Source of the DNA: Nostoc sp. JL33
Lineage (GTDB): Bacteria > Cyanobacteriota > Cyanobacteriia > Cyanobacteriales > Nostocaceae
NCBI RefSeq assembly: GCF_017114985.1
Contig: NZ_JABXKP010000036.1
Coordinates: 1 to 39,832, forward strand
Length of the DNA: 39,832 bases
Reading direction: 5' to 3'
A program made the translations under genes and the position numbers. A model generated the notes under the pieces. The model searched no databases, was not told the origin of the DNA, and saw only the letters and a list, made by a program, of their open reading frames with translations. Below, in pieces: positions 15,664 to 24,101 of the stretch. Position 1 is the first letter of the stretch; every line of letters starts with the position of its first letter.

Positions 15664-15991
15664 AGCGCCACGGAGAGCGAGTCATTGAGCGTCACTGCCC
15701 CTTAAAGTAGACATCGCTTTTTATTCTTAGAGGAAAAAATAGCAGTAGGTGCGTTGCTTGCCGCCGTAGGTCTTACCCTGAGCCTGCGCCGTACCCTTCC
15801 CTACGGGACGCCAGGGGCGAACGGGATCTTGCTACGTGCAGCGTCTGTCTGCGACACGCTGCGCGAACGTAGAGAAGGGCATCGCTCATTGCAACATAAG
15901 TGCCTCAAGATTGAACTGCCTTCTTCAAATTACTCTGCCATCAATGGGTAATGATAAGTCACCAGACCATTCATTTCAAGAGCCAAAAATC
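15664..15991. repeat. Repeat-filled spacer before the DUF2252 gene
   Basis: The stretch carries agtagacatcgc (15710), ttcttagaggaaa (15724), ttgccgccgtagg (15759) and ccttccctacgggacgcc with cgaacgggatcttgctacg (15785-15838), a version of the repeat at 11066-11120. The upstream open frame across it is therefore repeat-derived and not counted as coding. Confidence 0.55.
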
Positions 15992-17179
15992 ATGACAAAC
16001 AATATCATTGACAGAATTCATCGCTTTAACCTTGGACGCAACCCAAAACTGCTTGAATTAAAATACAAGGCAATGCGTTCTGATGTTTTTACTTTTTATC
16101 GCGGCACATGTCATTTATTTTACGAAGACTTCCCTAAAGATTCCCCACTGAATGCAGGCCCGCCAGTATGGATTTGTGGTGACTTGCACCTGGAAAACTT
16201 TGGTAGTTATAAAGGTGATAACCGATTAGTTTACTTTGATCTTAATGATTTTGACGAAGCATGTCTTGCTCCTTGCACCTGGGATGTTGTGAGGTTTATT
16301 ACTAGTGTGATAGTTGGCTCTCACGCGCTGAAGGTGAATGAATCAGAAGCATTGCATTTAAGCAATTACTTTCTTGATGCTTACAGCAATGCTTTAGCTA
16401 AAGGTACTGCTAGAAGTGTAGAAAAGGAAACCGCTTCGGGCTTAGTTAAAGATTTATTAAAAAGTTTAAAAAACCGCCTTCGTCCAGAATTTTTAGAGCA
16501 GCACACCAAGTCAAAGAAAGGTAAGCGGTACTTAATTATTGACGATAAACACATTCTTGAAGCTACAGAATCATCACAGCAAAAAATCACAAAACTCATC
16601 TCCAATTGGCACAAATCTACAGAAATAGATGCGAATTTTTATCAAGTTTTAGATGTACAACAGCGAATAGCTGGTACAGGTAGTTTAGGGTTAGAACGTT
16701 ATGCAGTTTTGGTAGAAGGGAAAGGTTCTCCTGATGGTAATTATCTATTAGATTTGAAGCAAACAAAAACTTCCTCATTACAACCCTATTTAACACTACC
16801 TCAGCCGGATTGGTCGAGTGAATCTGCACGGGTAGTAGCTATCCAACAACGGGTGCAAGGAACCCCACCTGCTCTTTTAGGGGTAATAGTTGAGGGGAAT
16901 AAATCTTATGTTTTGCGAGAGTTGCAGCCAGTACAAGATCAGGTGGGTTTACAGGCGTGGGATGGAAAGCTAGAACGCTTAAATAAGTTGATGCAGACAA
17001 TGGGTGAAGTGACAGCGTGGGATCAATTACGCAGTGGTGGTAGACAAGGTTCTGCGATCGCAGATGATTTAATCAAGTTTGCTCACTTATCTGATTGGCG
17101 TAATCAAATTCTTGAGTATGCAATCAGCTACTCTTTGCAAGTAGAACTAGATTACCAAGAATTCTGTCAAAAATCGTGA
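15992..17179 (+). CDS. DUF2252 family protein
   Basis: The 395-residue protein matches DUF2252, a family with a kinase-like (aminoglycoside phosphotransferase-like) fold. Diagnostic segments are FTFYRGTCHLFYED, VWICGDLHLENFGSYKG (a catalytic-loop-like HLENFG), YFDLNDFDEACLAPCTWDVV (DFD-like metal site) and a later VGLQAWDGKLERL. The substrate is unknown. I chose the ATG at 15992 because the frame upstream is repeat DNA; an ATG at 15944 is possible. No ribosome site decides between them. No close partner gene. Confidence 0.82.
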   Translation: MTNNIIDRIHRFNLGRNPKLLELKYKAMRSDVFTFYRGTCHLFYEDFPKDSPLNAGPPVWICGDLHLENFGSYKGDNRLVYFDLNDFDEACLAPCTWDVVRFITSVIVGSHALKVNESEALHLSNYFLDAYSNALAKGTARSVEKETASGLVKDLLKSLKNRLRPEFLEQHTKSKKGKRYLIIDDKHILEATESSQQKITKLISNWHKSTEIDANFYQVLDVQQRIAGTGSLGLERYAVLVEGKGSPDGNYLLDLKQTKTSSLQPYLTLPQPDWSSESARVVAIQQRVQGTPPALLGVIVEGNKSYVLRELQPVQDQVGLQAWDGKLERLNKLMQTMGEVTAWDQLRSGGRQGSAIADDLIKFAHLSDWRNQILEYAISYSLQVELDYQEFCQKS

Positions 17180-17274
17180 ATCTTGCCTAGTCAAAAATTG
17201 CTATGTAATTAATTCTGTTTGATTACTTATGCCGCTAGGATTAGAGAAAGATTAATTAATGCGGGAGCAAGTTG

Positions 17275-17916
17275 ATGCGCCTTACCAGAAGCCGGAGGGC
17301 AGTATTGCTCCTACTGCTTGGCGGATTTATTCCCTTACTGATATTTGGGGACTTAGCAGAGGATGTCTGGAAACAAGGCGGATTTTTCTTCGATGTTCCC
17401 CTATTATTAGCTATTCACAGCACTGCCCAACCGAAACTAGATGTTTTTGTCTCACACTTGACGAAGTTAGGGGTGTTTTGGGGGGTATTCCCAGCAGCAG
17501 CAATGATTGCGCTGTTCCTACTGATTCGACAACGGTGGCGTGCTTTAGAGTACTTTTTGACAGCCTCGGTGGGCAGTATAATCATTAATCAGACGGTTAA
17601 GCTATTACTGCACCGGGCACGTCCCCATTTGTGGACATCACCCGCTCCAGAATTTGATTATGGCTTTCCTAGTGGTCATGCTATGGCTAGTATGACTTTG
17701 GTGGCGGCTTTGAGCATTTTGAGTTGGAACAGCCGTTGGCGTTGGTTTGTTCTGATTATCGGAACCCTGTTTGTCTTAATAATTGGTTGGACACGTTTGT
17801 ATCTAGGAGTCCATTATCCAAGTGATGTATTAGCAGGATGGATGGTGGCATTGGGCTGGACACTTGGAGTCAGCGTGCTAATCAACCCACATCAAGTTCG
17901 CCAGAGATATCAATAG
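17275..17916 (+). CDS. PAP2-family phosphatase, membrane-bound
   Basis: The 213-residue integral membrane protein has about six hydrophobic helices and the three phosphatase signature motifs: KLLLHRARP (motif 1), PSGHAMAS (motif 2) and TRLYLGVHYPSDVLAG (motif 3). The conserved Lys, Arg, His and Asp residues are all present. The family removes phosphate from phosphatidate, undecaprenyl diphosphate or similar lipids at the outer face of the inner membrane; the substrate cannot be told here. The ATG at 17275 follows GGGAG by 8 nt and is preferred to the overlapping TTG. Confidence 0.88.
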   Translation: MRLTRSRRAVLLLLLGGFIPLLIFGDLAEDVWKQGGFFFDVPLLLAIHSTAQPKLDVFVSHLTKLGVFWGVFPAAAMIALFLLIRQRWRALEYFLTASVGSIIINQTVKLLLHRARPHLWTSPAPEFDYGFPSGHAMASMTLVAALSILSWNSRWRWFVLIIGTLFVLIIGWTRLYLGVHYPSDVLAGWMVALGWTLGVSVLINPHQVRQRYQ

Positions 17917-18130
17917 TAAACAAAGTACGTTCAATCGGGAGGAACTCATGCAACAAATGTTCATGTATGGGTTGACTGATAATTTTTCGTACTAAGCACT
18001 AATAGATTCAGATAACAAACCTGATAGTGAGTGAAGGAAAGAACTGTGAGACTGCTGTTGAGCGTTCAGAGCGCAGATCAGTGCAATAATTAACTGTATT
18101 TAAATCTGTACGATAAGAGAAATTACAGTT

Positions 18131-18481
18131 ATGGGTTGGTTACAAAGACTGTTTGGACTTGAATTACCAGAAGATGCTCAAGTTAACCCAGATCCGACTC
18201 TAATTGCTGACGATTCCGAATCGGGGGAAACTATTCCTCTGGAACGAATCGGACTAAATGGAGAATATGACCAAAGTGGTTTAGCAAAAAGAGTAGCCCT
18301 AGCTTTTGACGAAGACTCGCAATTTGATGAGATTGATTCTGTCTATGTTGCTCAGTTGGGAAGTAGCGTAGTTTTAAAGGGAGAAGTAGCAACACAAGAG
18401 ATATTGGCACAATTGGTGGAGACTGCCAGAGGGGTGAGTGGCGCTAGTGATGTGCAGAGTGATGAAGTCAGTATCGGGTAA
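18131..18481 (+). CDS. BON-domain-like protein
   Basis: The 116-residue acidic protein begins MGWLQRLFGL and has a C-terminal domain at about 50-116 resembling BON: SGLAKRVALAFDEDSQFDEI, VAQLGSSVVLKGEV (the strand-turn-strand of BON) and LAQLVETARGVSGASDV. BON domains occur in periplasmic or membrane-associated proteins and may bind phospholipid. There is no signal peptide, so location is unclear. The next gene starts 48 bp downstream on the same strand. Confidence 0.65.
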   Translation: MGWLQRLFGLELPEDAQVNPDPTLIADDSESGETIPLERIGLNGEYDQSGLAKRVALAFDEDSQFDEIDSVYVAQLGSSVVLKGEVATQEILAQLVETARGVSGASDVQSDEVSIG

Positions 18482-18529
18482 AATATTGGGAATTAAATAT
18501 TAGAGGATGAGGAGCAAGAATTAACGGCA

Positions 18530-18961
18530 ATGAACAATCAACTTAAACCTCGTAAACTGAGCATGGTAGTGACATTATTTACAGTGCTGGTGCTAAGTAG
18601 TTGTGGAAAAAAACCTGAAGAATCTACTAGTACTACGTCTCAAACACCAACTGCTGTTGCTCCAGCTAGTCCTGTTCCTAGTACAGCAGCTAGTCCTGTC
18701 CCTGGAAATACAACTTCTAGCTCTAAGAAGCCAGCATCGGCGAATAAAACAGCAGTTTTAGCAGCAGCACAAAATCTCGGAGTGAAACCACAAAACCAAA
18801 CAACTTGCCCAAGTGATGCACAGGTAAAAGGCAAGATTACAAATAAGAGAGGCAACATTTATCACCTTCCCAAAACCTTAGATTATGAAAAAGTCAAGCC
18901 GGATATTTGTTTTAAAGACCCAGCAACAGCACAAAAAGCTGGTTTCCGTGCGCCTAAGTGA
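18530..18961 (+). CDS. Lipoprotein with C-terminal sunset-like domain
   Basis: The 143-residue protein has a lipoprotein signal peptide (FTVLVLSSCGKK; acylated Cys at residue 25), a Ser/Thr/Pro/Ala-rich linker with two SPVP repeats (about 30-70) and a C-terminal module from about 95. The module reads QVKGKITNKRGNIYHLPKTL, then VKPDICFKDPATAQKAGF. This pattern (KGNI, IYH, CF at a turn, A-AGF/W) is that of the short sunset domain found beside extracytoplasmic nuclease domains. A truncated copy lies at 15308-15442 on the other strand. Confidence 0.75.
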   Translation: MNNQLKPRKLSMVVTLFTVLVLSSCGKKPEESTSTTSQTPTAVAPASPVPSTAASPVPGNTTSSSKKPASANKTAVLAAAQNLGVKPQNQTTCPSDAQVKGKITNKRGNIYHLPKTLDYEKVKPDICFKDPATAQKAGFRAPK

Positions 18962-19318
18962 TCTAAACAGGGCAAATTTTCAAATACATCCTGCTTTCGC
19001 TCCTGCTCATTGCCGCACCAATTCTGTTAAAATCGCGTCTGCGATCGCATAAATGTTGAGGCAGTGCTATGTGTGCAAAGGGATTTGGGCAATCTCAAGG
19101 CACAAAGGATAAATGATGCACTGCTACGAGAGTTAGAAGGGTAGTAGATAAATAGTGGCACTGATTGATGAGCGATTGTGCAAACTGCCTGCTGATTTGC
19201 GATCGCACTCAGTGACTTTAGTCATGTTTAAGTAGTGACATTTGCTAGATATCTTTTCTTGATTATGCAGAATATATTGGCAATATACAAGTTAAGTAAA
19301 ACAAGGACTAAAGGATAT
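18962..19318. other. Spacer with HIP1 sites and a short unexplained open frame
   Basis: No recognisable gene. One frame near 19065-19145 reads QRDLGNLKAQRINDALLREL and then EG and stop, which looks protein-like but matches nothing I know; it could be a gene remnant. HIP1 sites occur near 19041 and 19200. The last 90 bp are AT-rich and likely hold the promoter of the next gene. Confidence 0.35.
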
Positions 19319-19591
19319 ATGAACCGCTTAAAATCTCTTCTTCTTGGTGGTTTATTAGCTTCTGTTTCAATTGCTGCTCTTTCAACTCATGCTAATGCTT
19401 CTGTTGTGAATTTTCGCAATGATCATTTAAATACTAATACTATTGCTTTTAATAACGCTAAACTAATTCGTGAGCGTCAATTGCATGAACAGCAGCTTCG
19501 TGAACAAAAAGCTCGTGAATTGCGTGAGCGCCAAGCTCGTGAACAAAAGGCTCGTGAATTACGTGAGCGCCAAGCTCGTCTTCATCACTAA
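19319..19591 (+). CDS. Small exported protein with charged tandem repeat
   Basis: The 90-residue protein has a clean signal peptide (MNRLKSLLLGGLLASVSIAA, cleavage near HANA-S at residues 27-30). Its mature part ends in an Arg/Glu/Gln-rich helix containing two copies of REQKARELRERQA. The repeat is a 39-bp tandem duplication (19499-19537, 19538-19576) differing by two silent bases. The start at 19319 follows AAAGGA; an upstream in-frame extension would bury the signal peptide. Function unknown. Confidence 0.6.
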   Translation: MNRLKSLLLGGLLASVSIAALSTHANASVVNFRNDHLNTNTIAFNNAKLIRERQLHEQQLREQKARELRERQAREQKARELRERQARLHH

Positions 19592-20001
19592 AATTTGAAT
19601 TTTTACTTGCTCTGCGATCGCCCCCACCCAATCAAGCGAGGAAAAAAGAGCGATACCTACGGCGGTAAACTACGCACATTTACTATTTATTTTCTAGTGC
19701 ATTACTAGCCAGTTGTGGCGTCCCTTGCGCGTCTCCAAGAGTTGCGATGACCGAGTGCTGTAAGTTGGGTGCTGAGTTCTACAGCGTTGGGTCAACAACT
19801 GGCGATTTGTGGCTATTCCGTTCTGTTGATATCTCATTTAAACTGCAATTCAGAGATAAGTTATGCCAAATTGCCAGAACCTTTGAACTTCAACTTTTTC
19901 TTAGAGGAAAAAAGAGCGTAGGCGCAGCCCGTCGTAGACATCGCTCCCATCTGCTAATCTGGACTATTCAAAGAATATAAGCAATATCACAGTTTATTGA
20001 A
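19592..20001. repeat. Repeat-rich spacer with copy 2 of the ~105-bp repeat
   Basis: Copy 2 of the dispersed repeat of 15210-15318 lies at about 19680-19785. It is flanked by a HIP1 site (19615), aatcaagcgaggaaa (19629), ttcttagaggaaa (19900) and gcgcagcccgtcgtagacat (19923). I see no gene; the open frame at 19747-19980 is repeat-derived. Confidence 0.6.
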
Positions 20002-20835
20002 CTAGGTATTTGAGGAACTGGCTTGATTGAGAAGATCAATAGCATCTTGGTCGAGCTTTATATTGACAGCTTTGATGATATCGTTGAGTTGCTCAACCTT
20101 TGTTGCACTAACAATAGGTGCGGTAATGGTAGGATTAGCAATGAGCCACGCCAGAGAAATTTGGGTGGGAGTAGAATTATAAGTCTTTGCCACCTGATCA
20201 ATTGCCTTTAGAATTCGCAAACCACGAGGGTTTAAATATCTTTTTACAGAACTACCACGCAGACTAATAGACAAATCTTTTTCTGAGCGATATTTACCAG
20301 AGAGAAAGCCACTGCACAGAGAAGAATAGCTAATCACACCAATTGAGTGTTCTTGGGAAATTTGTTGTAAATCCTGCTCATAACCATCTCGGTCATACAA
20401 GTTATAACGGGGCTGAAGGCTTTCGTACCGAGGATAACCATATTGACGGCTAATTTCTAATGCCTGTAATAAACGCTCTGCACTATAGTTTGAAGCACCA
20501 ATTGCACGTACTTTTCCCTGACGAATCAATTCCCCGTAGGTTTCAAGAGTTTCTTCAAGTGGAGTGTTTTCATCGTCGATATGCGATTGATATAGATCAA
20601 TATAATCAGTTTGTAACCTTTGCAATGAGTCTTCAACAGCTTGTTGAATGTGTTTACGAGAAAGCCCTTTGCCTTTAACACCCATATCGTTGCCAACCTT
20701 AGTTGCAATCACCACTTGGTCACGATGACCACGAGAAATGAGCCATTTTCCTAAAATTGTCTCAGACTCTCCACCAATATTTCCCGCAACCCATTTGGAA
20801 TAAACATCAGCTGTGTCATATTCCTTTAGTTTCAT
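20002..20835 (-). pseudogene. Aldo/keto reductase lacking its N-terminus
   Basis: The frame encodes 277 residues of an NAD(P)H-dependent aldo/keto reductase. It starts at the family's DTADVY segment (catalytic Asp and Tyr) and includes GGESETILGKWL, VIATKVGND, YIDLYQSHIDD (catalytic His region), RAIGASNYSAERL, GVISYSSLCSGFLSGKY and ATKVEQLND. Family members start about 40-50 residues earlier with the first beta strands of the barrel; these are absent. The upstream DNA belongs to an ATPase gene fragment, so this is a fusion joint and not a natural start. The barrel is probably incomplete and the gene dead, although all residues after the joint look intact. Confidence 0.8.
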
Positions 20836-21106
20836 TTGTAAAACTTAGCTCAAATCCAATATAGTCTTCTTTTGCATTTTCATACAAAGCGTCCCATGCT
20901 CTACCAATATTTACCAAGTTCCCATTGAGCAATAAACCAGTGCTTTGTAGCAAACCTTGTTGGTAAGATTGATGTAGCAGTGATAGTGCTTGCAACACAG
21001 AGGATTTACCAGTGTTATTATAACCAGAGAGTAGGGTAAGCGATTTGAATTCAACTAATTGATTTTCAAATGCTTTAAAATTTAGCAGCCGTAATGAGCT
21101 AATCAT
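20816..21106 (-). pseudogene. N-terminal fragment of an AAA-type (SMC/RecF-like) ATPase
   Basis: The 96-residue frame begins MISSLRLLNFKAFENQLVEF and has a Walker A GYNNTGKSSVLQAL, the opening of ATPases of the OLD/DUF3696-like group. It stops after FTNETKGI, where the DNA changes into the aldo/keto reductase gene. The signature, Walker B and other motifs, normally 200-300 residues further, are missing. The fragment was cut by the same rearrangement that removed the reductase N-terminus. Confidence 0.75.
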
Positions 21107-21409
21107 TAAATGTAAAATATATATGTTATTGTTAATTCAATTTTATTCTAATTTTGTTGTGTAGTTAAAGCTATTTTAGAAAAATTATGTTTTTAGCAAA
21201 TAACTGATATTTTAGTAGTATTGGCGGTTGATGATGGAATCTCAAAGTCTTCTGTTGGGACAGTATTTAAGCCTTATCGATTTTTGCACTTGCACTAACA
21301 CTTATCAAAAGTACGCCAAGCAGATTAATCCGTTTCCTACAAACTCCGAAAGTACAGATTAGACGTTACAGCAGCAAAATATCGGTATAAAAATTCTAGA
21401 GTTTTAATC
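21107..21409. other. AT-rich gap with a short N-terminal gene remnant
   Basis: Apart from the short frame at 21231-21362 (listed separately) the stretch is AT-rich (an attttattctaattttg run near 21140) with no repeat core or HIP1 site. Confidence 0.4.
21231..21362 (+). pseudogene. Short N-terminal remnant of a cyanobacterial conserved protein
   Basis: Two adjacent ATGs open a 43-codon frame reading ESQSLLLGQYLSLIDFCTCT then NTYQKYAKQINPFPTNSEST. I recall this opening from a longer (over 150 residues) conserved cyanobacterial protein whose function I cannot name with confidence. The frame stops after Asp and the rest is absent. It lies between the rearranged ATPase/reductase remnants and an intact operon, in line with local decay. 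The identification is from memory only. Confidence 0.35.
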
Positions 21410-21712
21410 TTAATTATCTCGTAATCCTGGGAAGCATTTATCAATGAGTTCGTTGACTCTGGGATCATTGGCTATCTCTTTATCCCAATTATAAAAAGTT
21501 TCTTCGCCCTTTTCTTTAAGGTTCCTCTTGAGGTATTTTATAAGTTTTTGAGGTGTTAAATCATCTAAAAAATCATCTAAACTCTCTGTGTGATAAGCCT
21601 CAAATTCTTCAGATATACACGAGATTATACATGAGTAATCTAGGTTGAATTCAATATTTACGGTAATTCGTTTAATGTTATCGTTATAATTGTAGACTTT
21701 TGGAAGTTTCAT
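21410..21712 (-). CDS. Hypothetical acidic protein, last gene of a five-gene series
   Basis: The 100-residue product (MKLPKVYNYNDNIKRITVNI, with a Phe/Asp-rich middle and C-terminal NDPRVNELIDKCFPGL) is not recognised. It starts 9 bp after the stop of the upstream gene, so it is probably read from the same transcript as the Nif11-like gene. No membrane segment or catalytic motif is visible. Confidence 0.6.
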   Translation of the reverse strand: MKLPKVYNYNDNIKRITVNIEFNLDYSCIISCISEEFEAYHTESLDDFLDDLTPQKLIKYLKRNLKEKGEETFYNWDKEIANDPRVNELIDKCFPGLRDN

Positions 21713-21721
21713 AAACGTTAA

Positions 21722-22102
21722 TTAGGTAGGCGAGCGCTTACCTTTGTGATCAGTCGAATTTTTCAGTATTTCAAAAAGTGTTGGTGACAACACATCTAGT
21801 TCTATAGGTTGACCAGTGTAGATGACATCTAGAAAGTCTTGAGGGTGAAAGATTCCGTGAGGAATACCATTTCCTTTAAGCCACATCTTAGCTCGGTAAT
21901 CGATGCGCTCTCCACTTGGTAAATCAATCCATAAATGCGGCTCAATGTGTTGATGATGTTGAGTCAAAACCCCAATCATCGGGTGATGTTCAATGCCGTG
22001 ATTAGTTAGTACAGTGTGACAGATGCGGGTCATGCCATCGCACTCTGTTTGAGAAGAATCATAGGGGTCAAGGAGTTGTTTAATTATTTCCCTTTGTGTC
22101 AC
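21722..22102 (-). CDS. Hypothetical protein, fourth gene of the Nif11-containing series
   Basis: The 126-residue soluble protein has several His and aromatic residues (CHTVLTNHGIEHHPMIGVL, HHQHIEPHLWIDLPSGERID) and a C-terminal PIELDVLSPTLFEIL. The HLWIDLPSGERIDYRAK pattern recalls proteins whose substrate-handling histidine lies in a strand, but I cannot name a family. I chose the GTG at 22102: GAGGAG lies 7 nt before it and overlaps the previous gene's stop, only 4 bp away, which suggests coupling. A TTG five codons upstream is less likely. Confidence 0.6.
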   Translation of the reverse strand: MTQREIIKQLLDPYDSSQTECDGMTRICHTVLTNHGIEHHPMIGVLTQHHQHIEPHLWIDLPSGERIDYRAKMWLKGNGIPHGIFHPQDFLDVIYTGQPIELDVLSPTLFEILKNSTDHKGKRSPT

Positions 22103-22106
22103 TTTA

Positions 22107-22397
22107 TTACTCCTCAATTAATTCCAACCCAGTCTCTCTAGCCACCCGTTGAGCTACAGATTCTCTAAAGGGGCGAGGATTAGCTTGCAACCACTGAGAA
22201 AATTCATGTATTAAAATCTCGTTATAACTATCAAGATGTTCCTCTAACCAATCTGCTTGTAATTCAAAACCAAGGTCTTGAAGGGTGATGATAACGCAGG
22301 CATAATTGAACATATTGCACAAGCTGCTAGCCCTAACCTCAGCCAATGCTTCCATTAAAAGCGGGGGGCGATGCCTATTGTCTACGCTGCTTTCCAT
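22107..22397 (-). CDS. Hypothetical helical protein with repeat-derived N-terminus
   Basis: The 96-residue protein is helical (LCNMFNYACVIITLQDLGFE, LEEHLDSYNEILIHEFSQWL, SVAQRVARETGLELIEE) and not recognised. Its first residues, SVDNRHRPP, are encoded by a dispersed repeat core (gcgatgcctattgtctacgc on the plus strand), so the original start may have been Met15 at 22355, with the repeat later supplying an upstream ATG. It ends in GAGGAGTAA, whose GAGGAG doubles as ribosome site for the next gene. Confidence 0.55.
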   Translation of the reverse strand: MESSVDNRHRPPLLMEALAEVRASSLCNMFNYACVIITLQDLGFELQADWLEEHLDSYNEILIHEFSQWLQANPRPFRESVAQRVARETGLELIEE

Positions 22398-22408
22398 TTC
22401 AATATCAC

Positions 22409-22663
22409 CTACTCTTCGGACACGGCTAAGTTTTGCTCTTGCATGATTGGCGTCATCAAATGGAATACCTTCGTTAGCCCCTGGCGCAATGATTCTTGAG
22501 AGAAGTTATACCCACGTTCAACAGCCATAGTTATGATTGCAGCGTTATCTTTCGCACCCATTGCTTCCATCAGTCGCTCTAACAACACTTTATCTTGGAG
22601 GGCTGCTGCAAAAAACTCCATAACTTGTAGTTCGCTTTGAGCAGCATTTAGTGACTCATTCAT
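22409..22663 (-). CDS. Nif11-domain small protein
   Basis: The 84-residue protein carries the Nif11 leader-peptide domain at about 11-66: VMEFFAAALQDKVLLERLME, then AAIITMAVERGYNFSQESLR (the typical A-x-x-GY-F-x-x-E-L pattern). Nif11 domains act as leaders of modified peptides or occur as free-standing small proteins. Here no Gly-Gly cleavage site or Cys/Ser/Thr-rich core follows; the tail is MTPIMQEQNLAVSEE. No modifying enzyme is nearby, so a regulatory or other role is as likely. A strong GAGGAG precedes the ATG; it overlaps the upstream gene by 8 bp. Confidence 0.7.
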   Translation of the reverse strand: MNESLNAAQSELQVMEFFAAALQDKVLLERLMEAMGAKDNAAIITMAVERGYNFSQESLRQGLTKVFHLMTPIMQEQNLAVSEE

Positions 22664-22889
22664 TTTTAGACTCCTCTTGCCGAACCTCTACCACAATAAC
22701 ATCAAACCCTTCCCACTCCTGGACAGTAAACCCTGCCTCGGTTTCTTCTGGATACCGCCGTGCCATTTCTTGCCATGCAGCTTCTTCGTTGATTGCCCAG
22801 ATGTAATGACCCTGGCGTTCTCTAAGGTCATCGCGCCCAGTGCAGTCATGAGCATAGAGGGCATTACGGGTGCAGCGATATTCGCGCAT
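22656..22889 (-). CDS. Hypothetical small protein heading the Nif11 series
   Basis: The 77-residue protein (MREYRCTRNALYAHDCTGRD, later GHYIWAINEEAAWQEMARRY and FDVIVVEVRQEE) is not recognised; two N-terminal Cys and a His could bind metal. It ends inside the start of the Nif11-like gene (8-bp overlap) and begins 33 bp after the HNH nuclease gene, so all six genes from 23963 to 21410 may be one transcript. Confidence 0.6.
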   Translation of the reverse strand: MREYRCTRNALYAHDCTGRDDLRERQGHYIWAINEEAAWQEMARRYPEETEAGFTVQEWEGFDVIVVEVRQEESKNE

Positions 22890-22922
22890 ATTTTTTAAAA
22901 ACTTGACGTTGCACCTGCTATT

Positions 22923-23963
22923 TTAAAACGTTACTGGATATTCAAACTTTGATTTCCAGCCATCATTACGTCCAGTTCCTGAAAGTGTTTGTGCTGTATT
23001 GTACATGGACTGCAAAAAATAGTGCCGTTTTTCTTCCGTGTTACCCGTTTGTTGAATAAGCGTTTCGCGTAGTGGATGGTTGCTGGTAATCAAAAATTCG
23101 TTGCGATTGTGCAGGCGTTCTAAATATTTGGTGTCAGGGAGCCTATCAAATTTTCCCCCTTCGCCTCGGTTACACTCTGTAGATGACAGCACCAAATTCC
23201 ATACACCATCAATGCTTGGTATAAATTCGTTCAAAGAGTGAGGAAAGAAATGGTCTACATCAGTTAGGTTTTTGGAACCTGCCTCAATCGAAATATCTGC
23301 AAATGAGTAAAAGCACTTACCTTTTTGATAGCCGTTGAGGGCATTCCGGCATGAGGTAATATCTACCCTCCGCTTGCCTTCGCCAAAAGTAAATAGCAAC
23401 TGTTGGGCTGAGTCGTAGTTTATAGTTAGGAGATTGCGTGAAATATCTAAATCCCAAGCAGTTTCTACAAGTTGCCACCTTGCATCTACTTCCGGCAATA
23501 AGTTATGAAATTGCTCAGTTTCTAATAACTTAAATAATTCATCCTTAACAATAATCTCTTTGCGCTTCCTGGGCTTGTTGTAAAAGCTTATGGGTACTTG
23601 TCCAGATCCAACATTGTGGAACGCACCCAACACCACATCAAATCCTTTATTCTTCGTTATCTCAAGCAATTCGTCTTTTGCGATCGCACCCGCCTTAAAC
23701 TGTCGGCACGCTTCAATAAAAGGATACGGGCGGTCAGTTTTTTGATGTTGCGTATCACACTTTTGTATGTGTTCAACTACATAACGTGAATACGGTTCTG
23801 CTAACTCTTCCAAGGTGATAGTAGTTTTACCCTGCGGTGCTAATTCTAACAATGACTTTGCCAGTGTAAATTTATAACACGCAACGTTTTTACCAAACAA
23901 TATAATCGCCCGCCAGTAATCCTCTAGCTTCGGGTCAATTGCCAAAAACTTTGATTCGCTCAT
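22923..23963 (-). CDS. HNH endonuclease domain protein
   Basis: The 346-residue protein has a C-terminal HNH-type core at about 235-285: DVDHFFPHSL (first His pair), GVWNLVLSSTECNRGEGGKF (Asn and the second part), with FDRLPDTKYLERLHNRNEFL following. The long N-terminal region (1-200) is helical and probably recognises a target; DYWRAIILFGKNVACYKF near the start resembles other uncharacterised HNH proteins. Such proteins commonly act in restriction or defence, but no methyltransferase is adjacent. It shares a 138-bp divergent intergenic region with the gene at 24102. Confidence 0.75.
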   Translation of the reverse strand: MSESKFLAIDPKLEDYWRAIILFGKNVACYKFTLAKSLLELAPQGKTTITLEELAEPYSRYVVEHIQKCDTQHQKTDRPYPFIEACRQFKAGAIAKDELLEITKNKGFDVVLGAFHNVGSGQVPISFYNKPRKRKEIIVKDELFKLLETEQFHNLLPEVDARWQLVETAWDLDISRNLLTINYDSAQQLLFTFGEGKRRVDITSCRNALNGYQKGKCFYSFADISIEAGSKNLTDVDHFFPHSLNEFIPSIDGVWNLVLSSTECNRGEGGKFDRLPDTKYLERLHNRNEFLITSNHPLRETLIQQTGNTEEKRHYFLQSMYNTAQTLSGTGRNDGWKSKFEYPVTF

Positions 23964-24101
23964 TGTATTTTTAAATACTCATTACCTTCGGCTAAAGCCT
24001 AGCTTTTGAGTATCTGAAAATACATCAGTTGCATTACGATTATCAGTATTAGTCAGCTAATATTTGCTGTAGAATATGCGGGTTATAACTGCACGAGCAT
24101 C

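Noticed and set aside
15836..15991. N-terminal extension of the DUF2252 protein
   Set aside because: The extension is encoded by dispersed repeat DNA and has no family similarity.
19747..19980. 77-codon frame in the repeat-rich spacer
   Set aside because: It consists of repeat copy 2 and HIP1-type cores and has no protein-like features.
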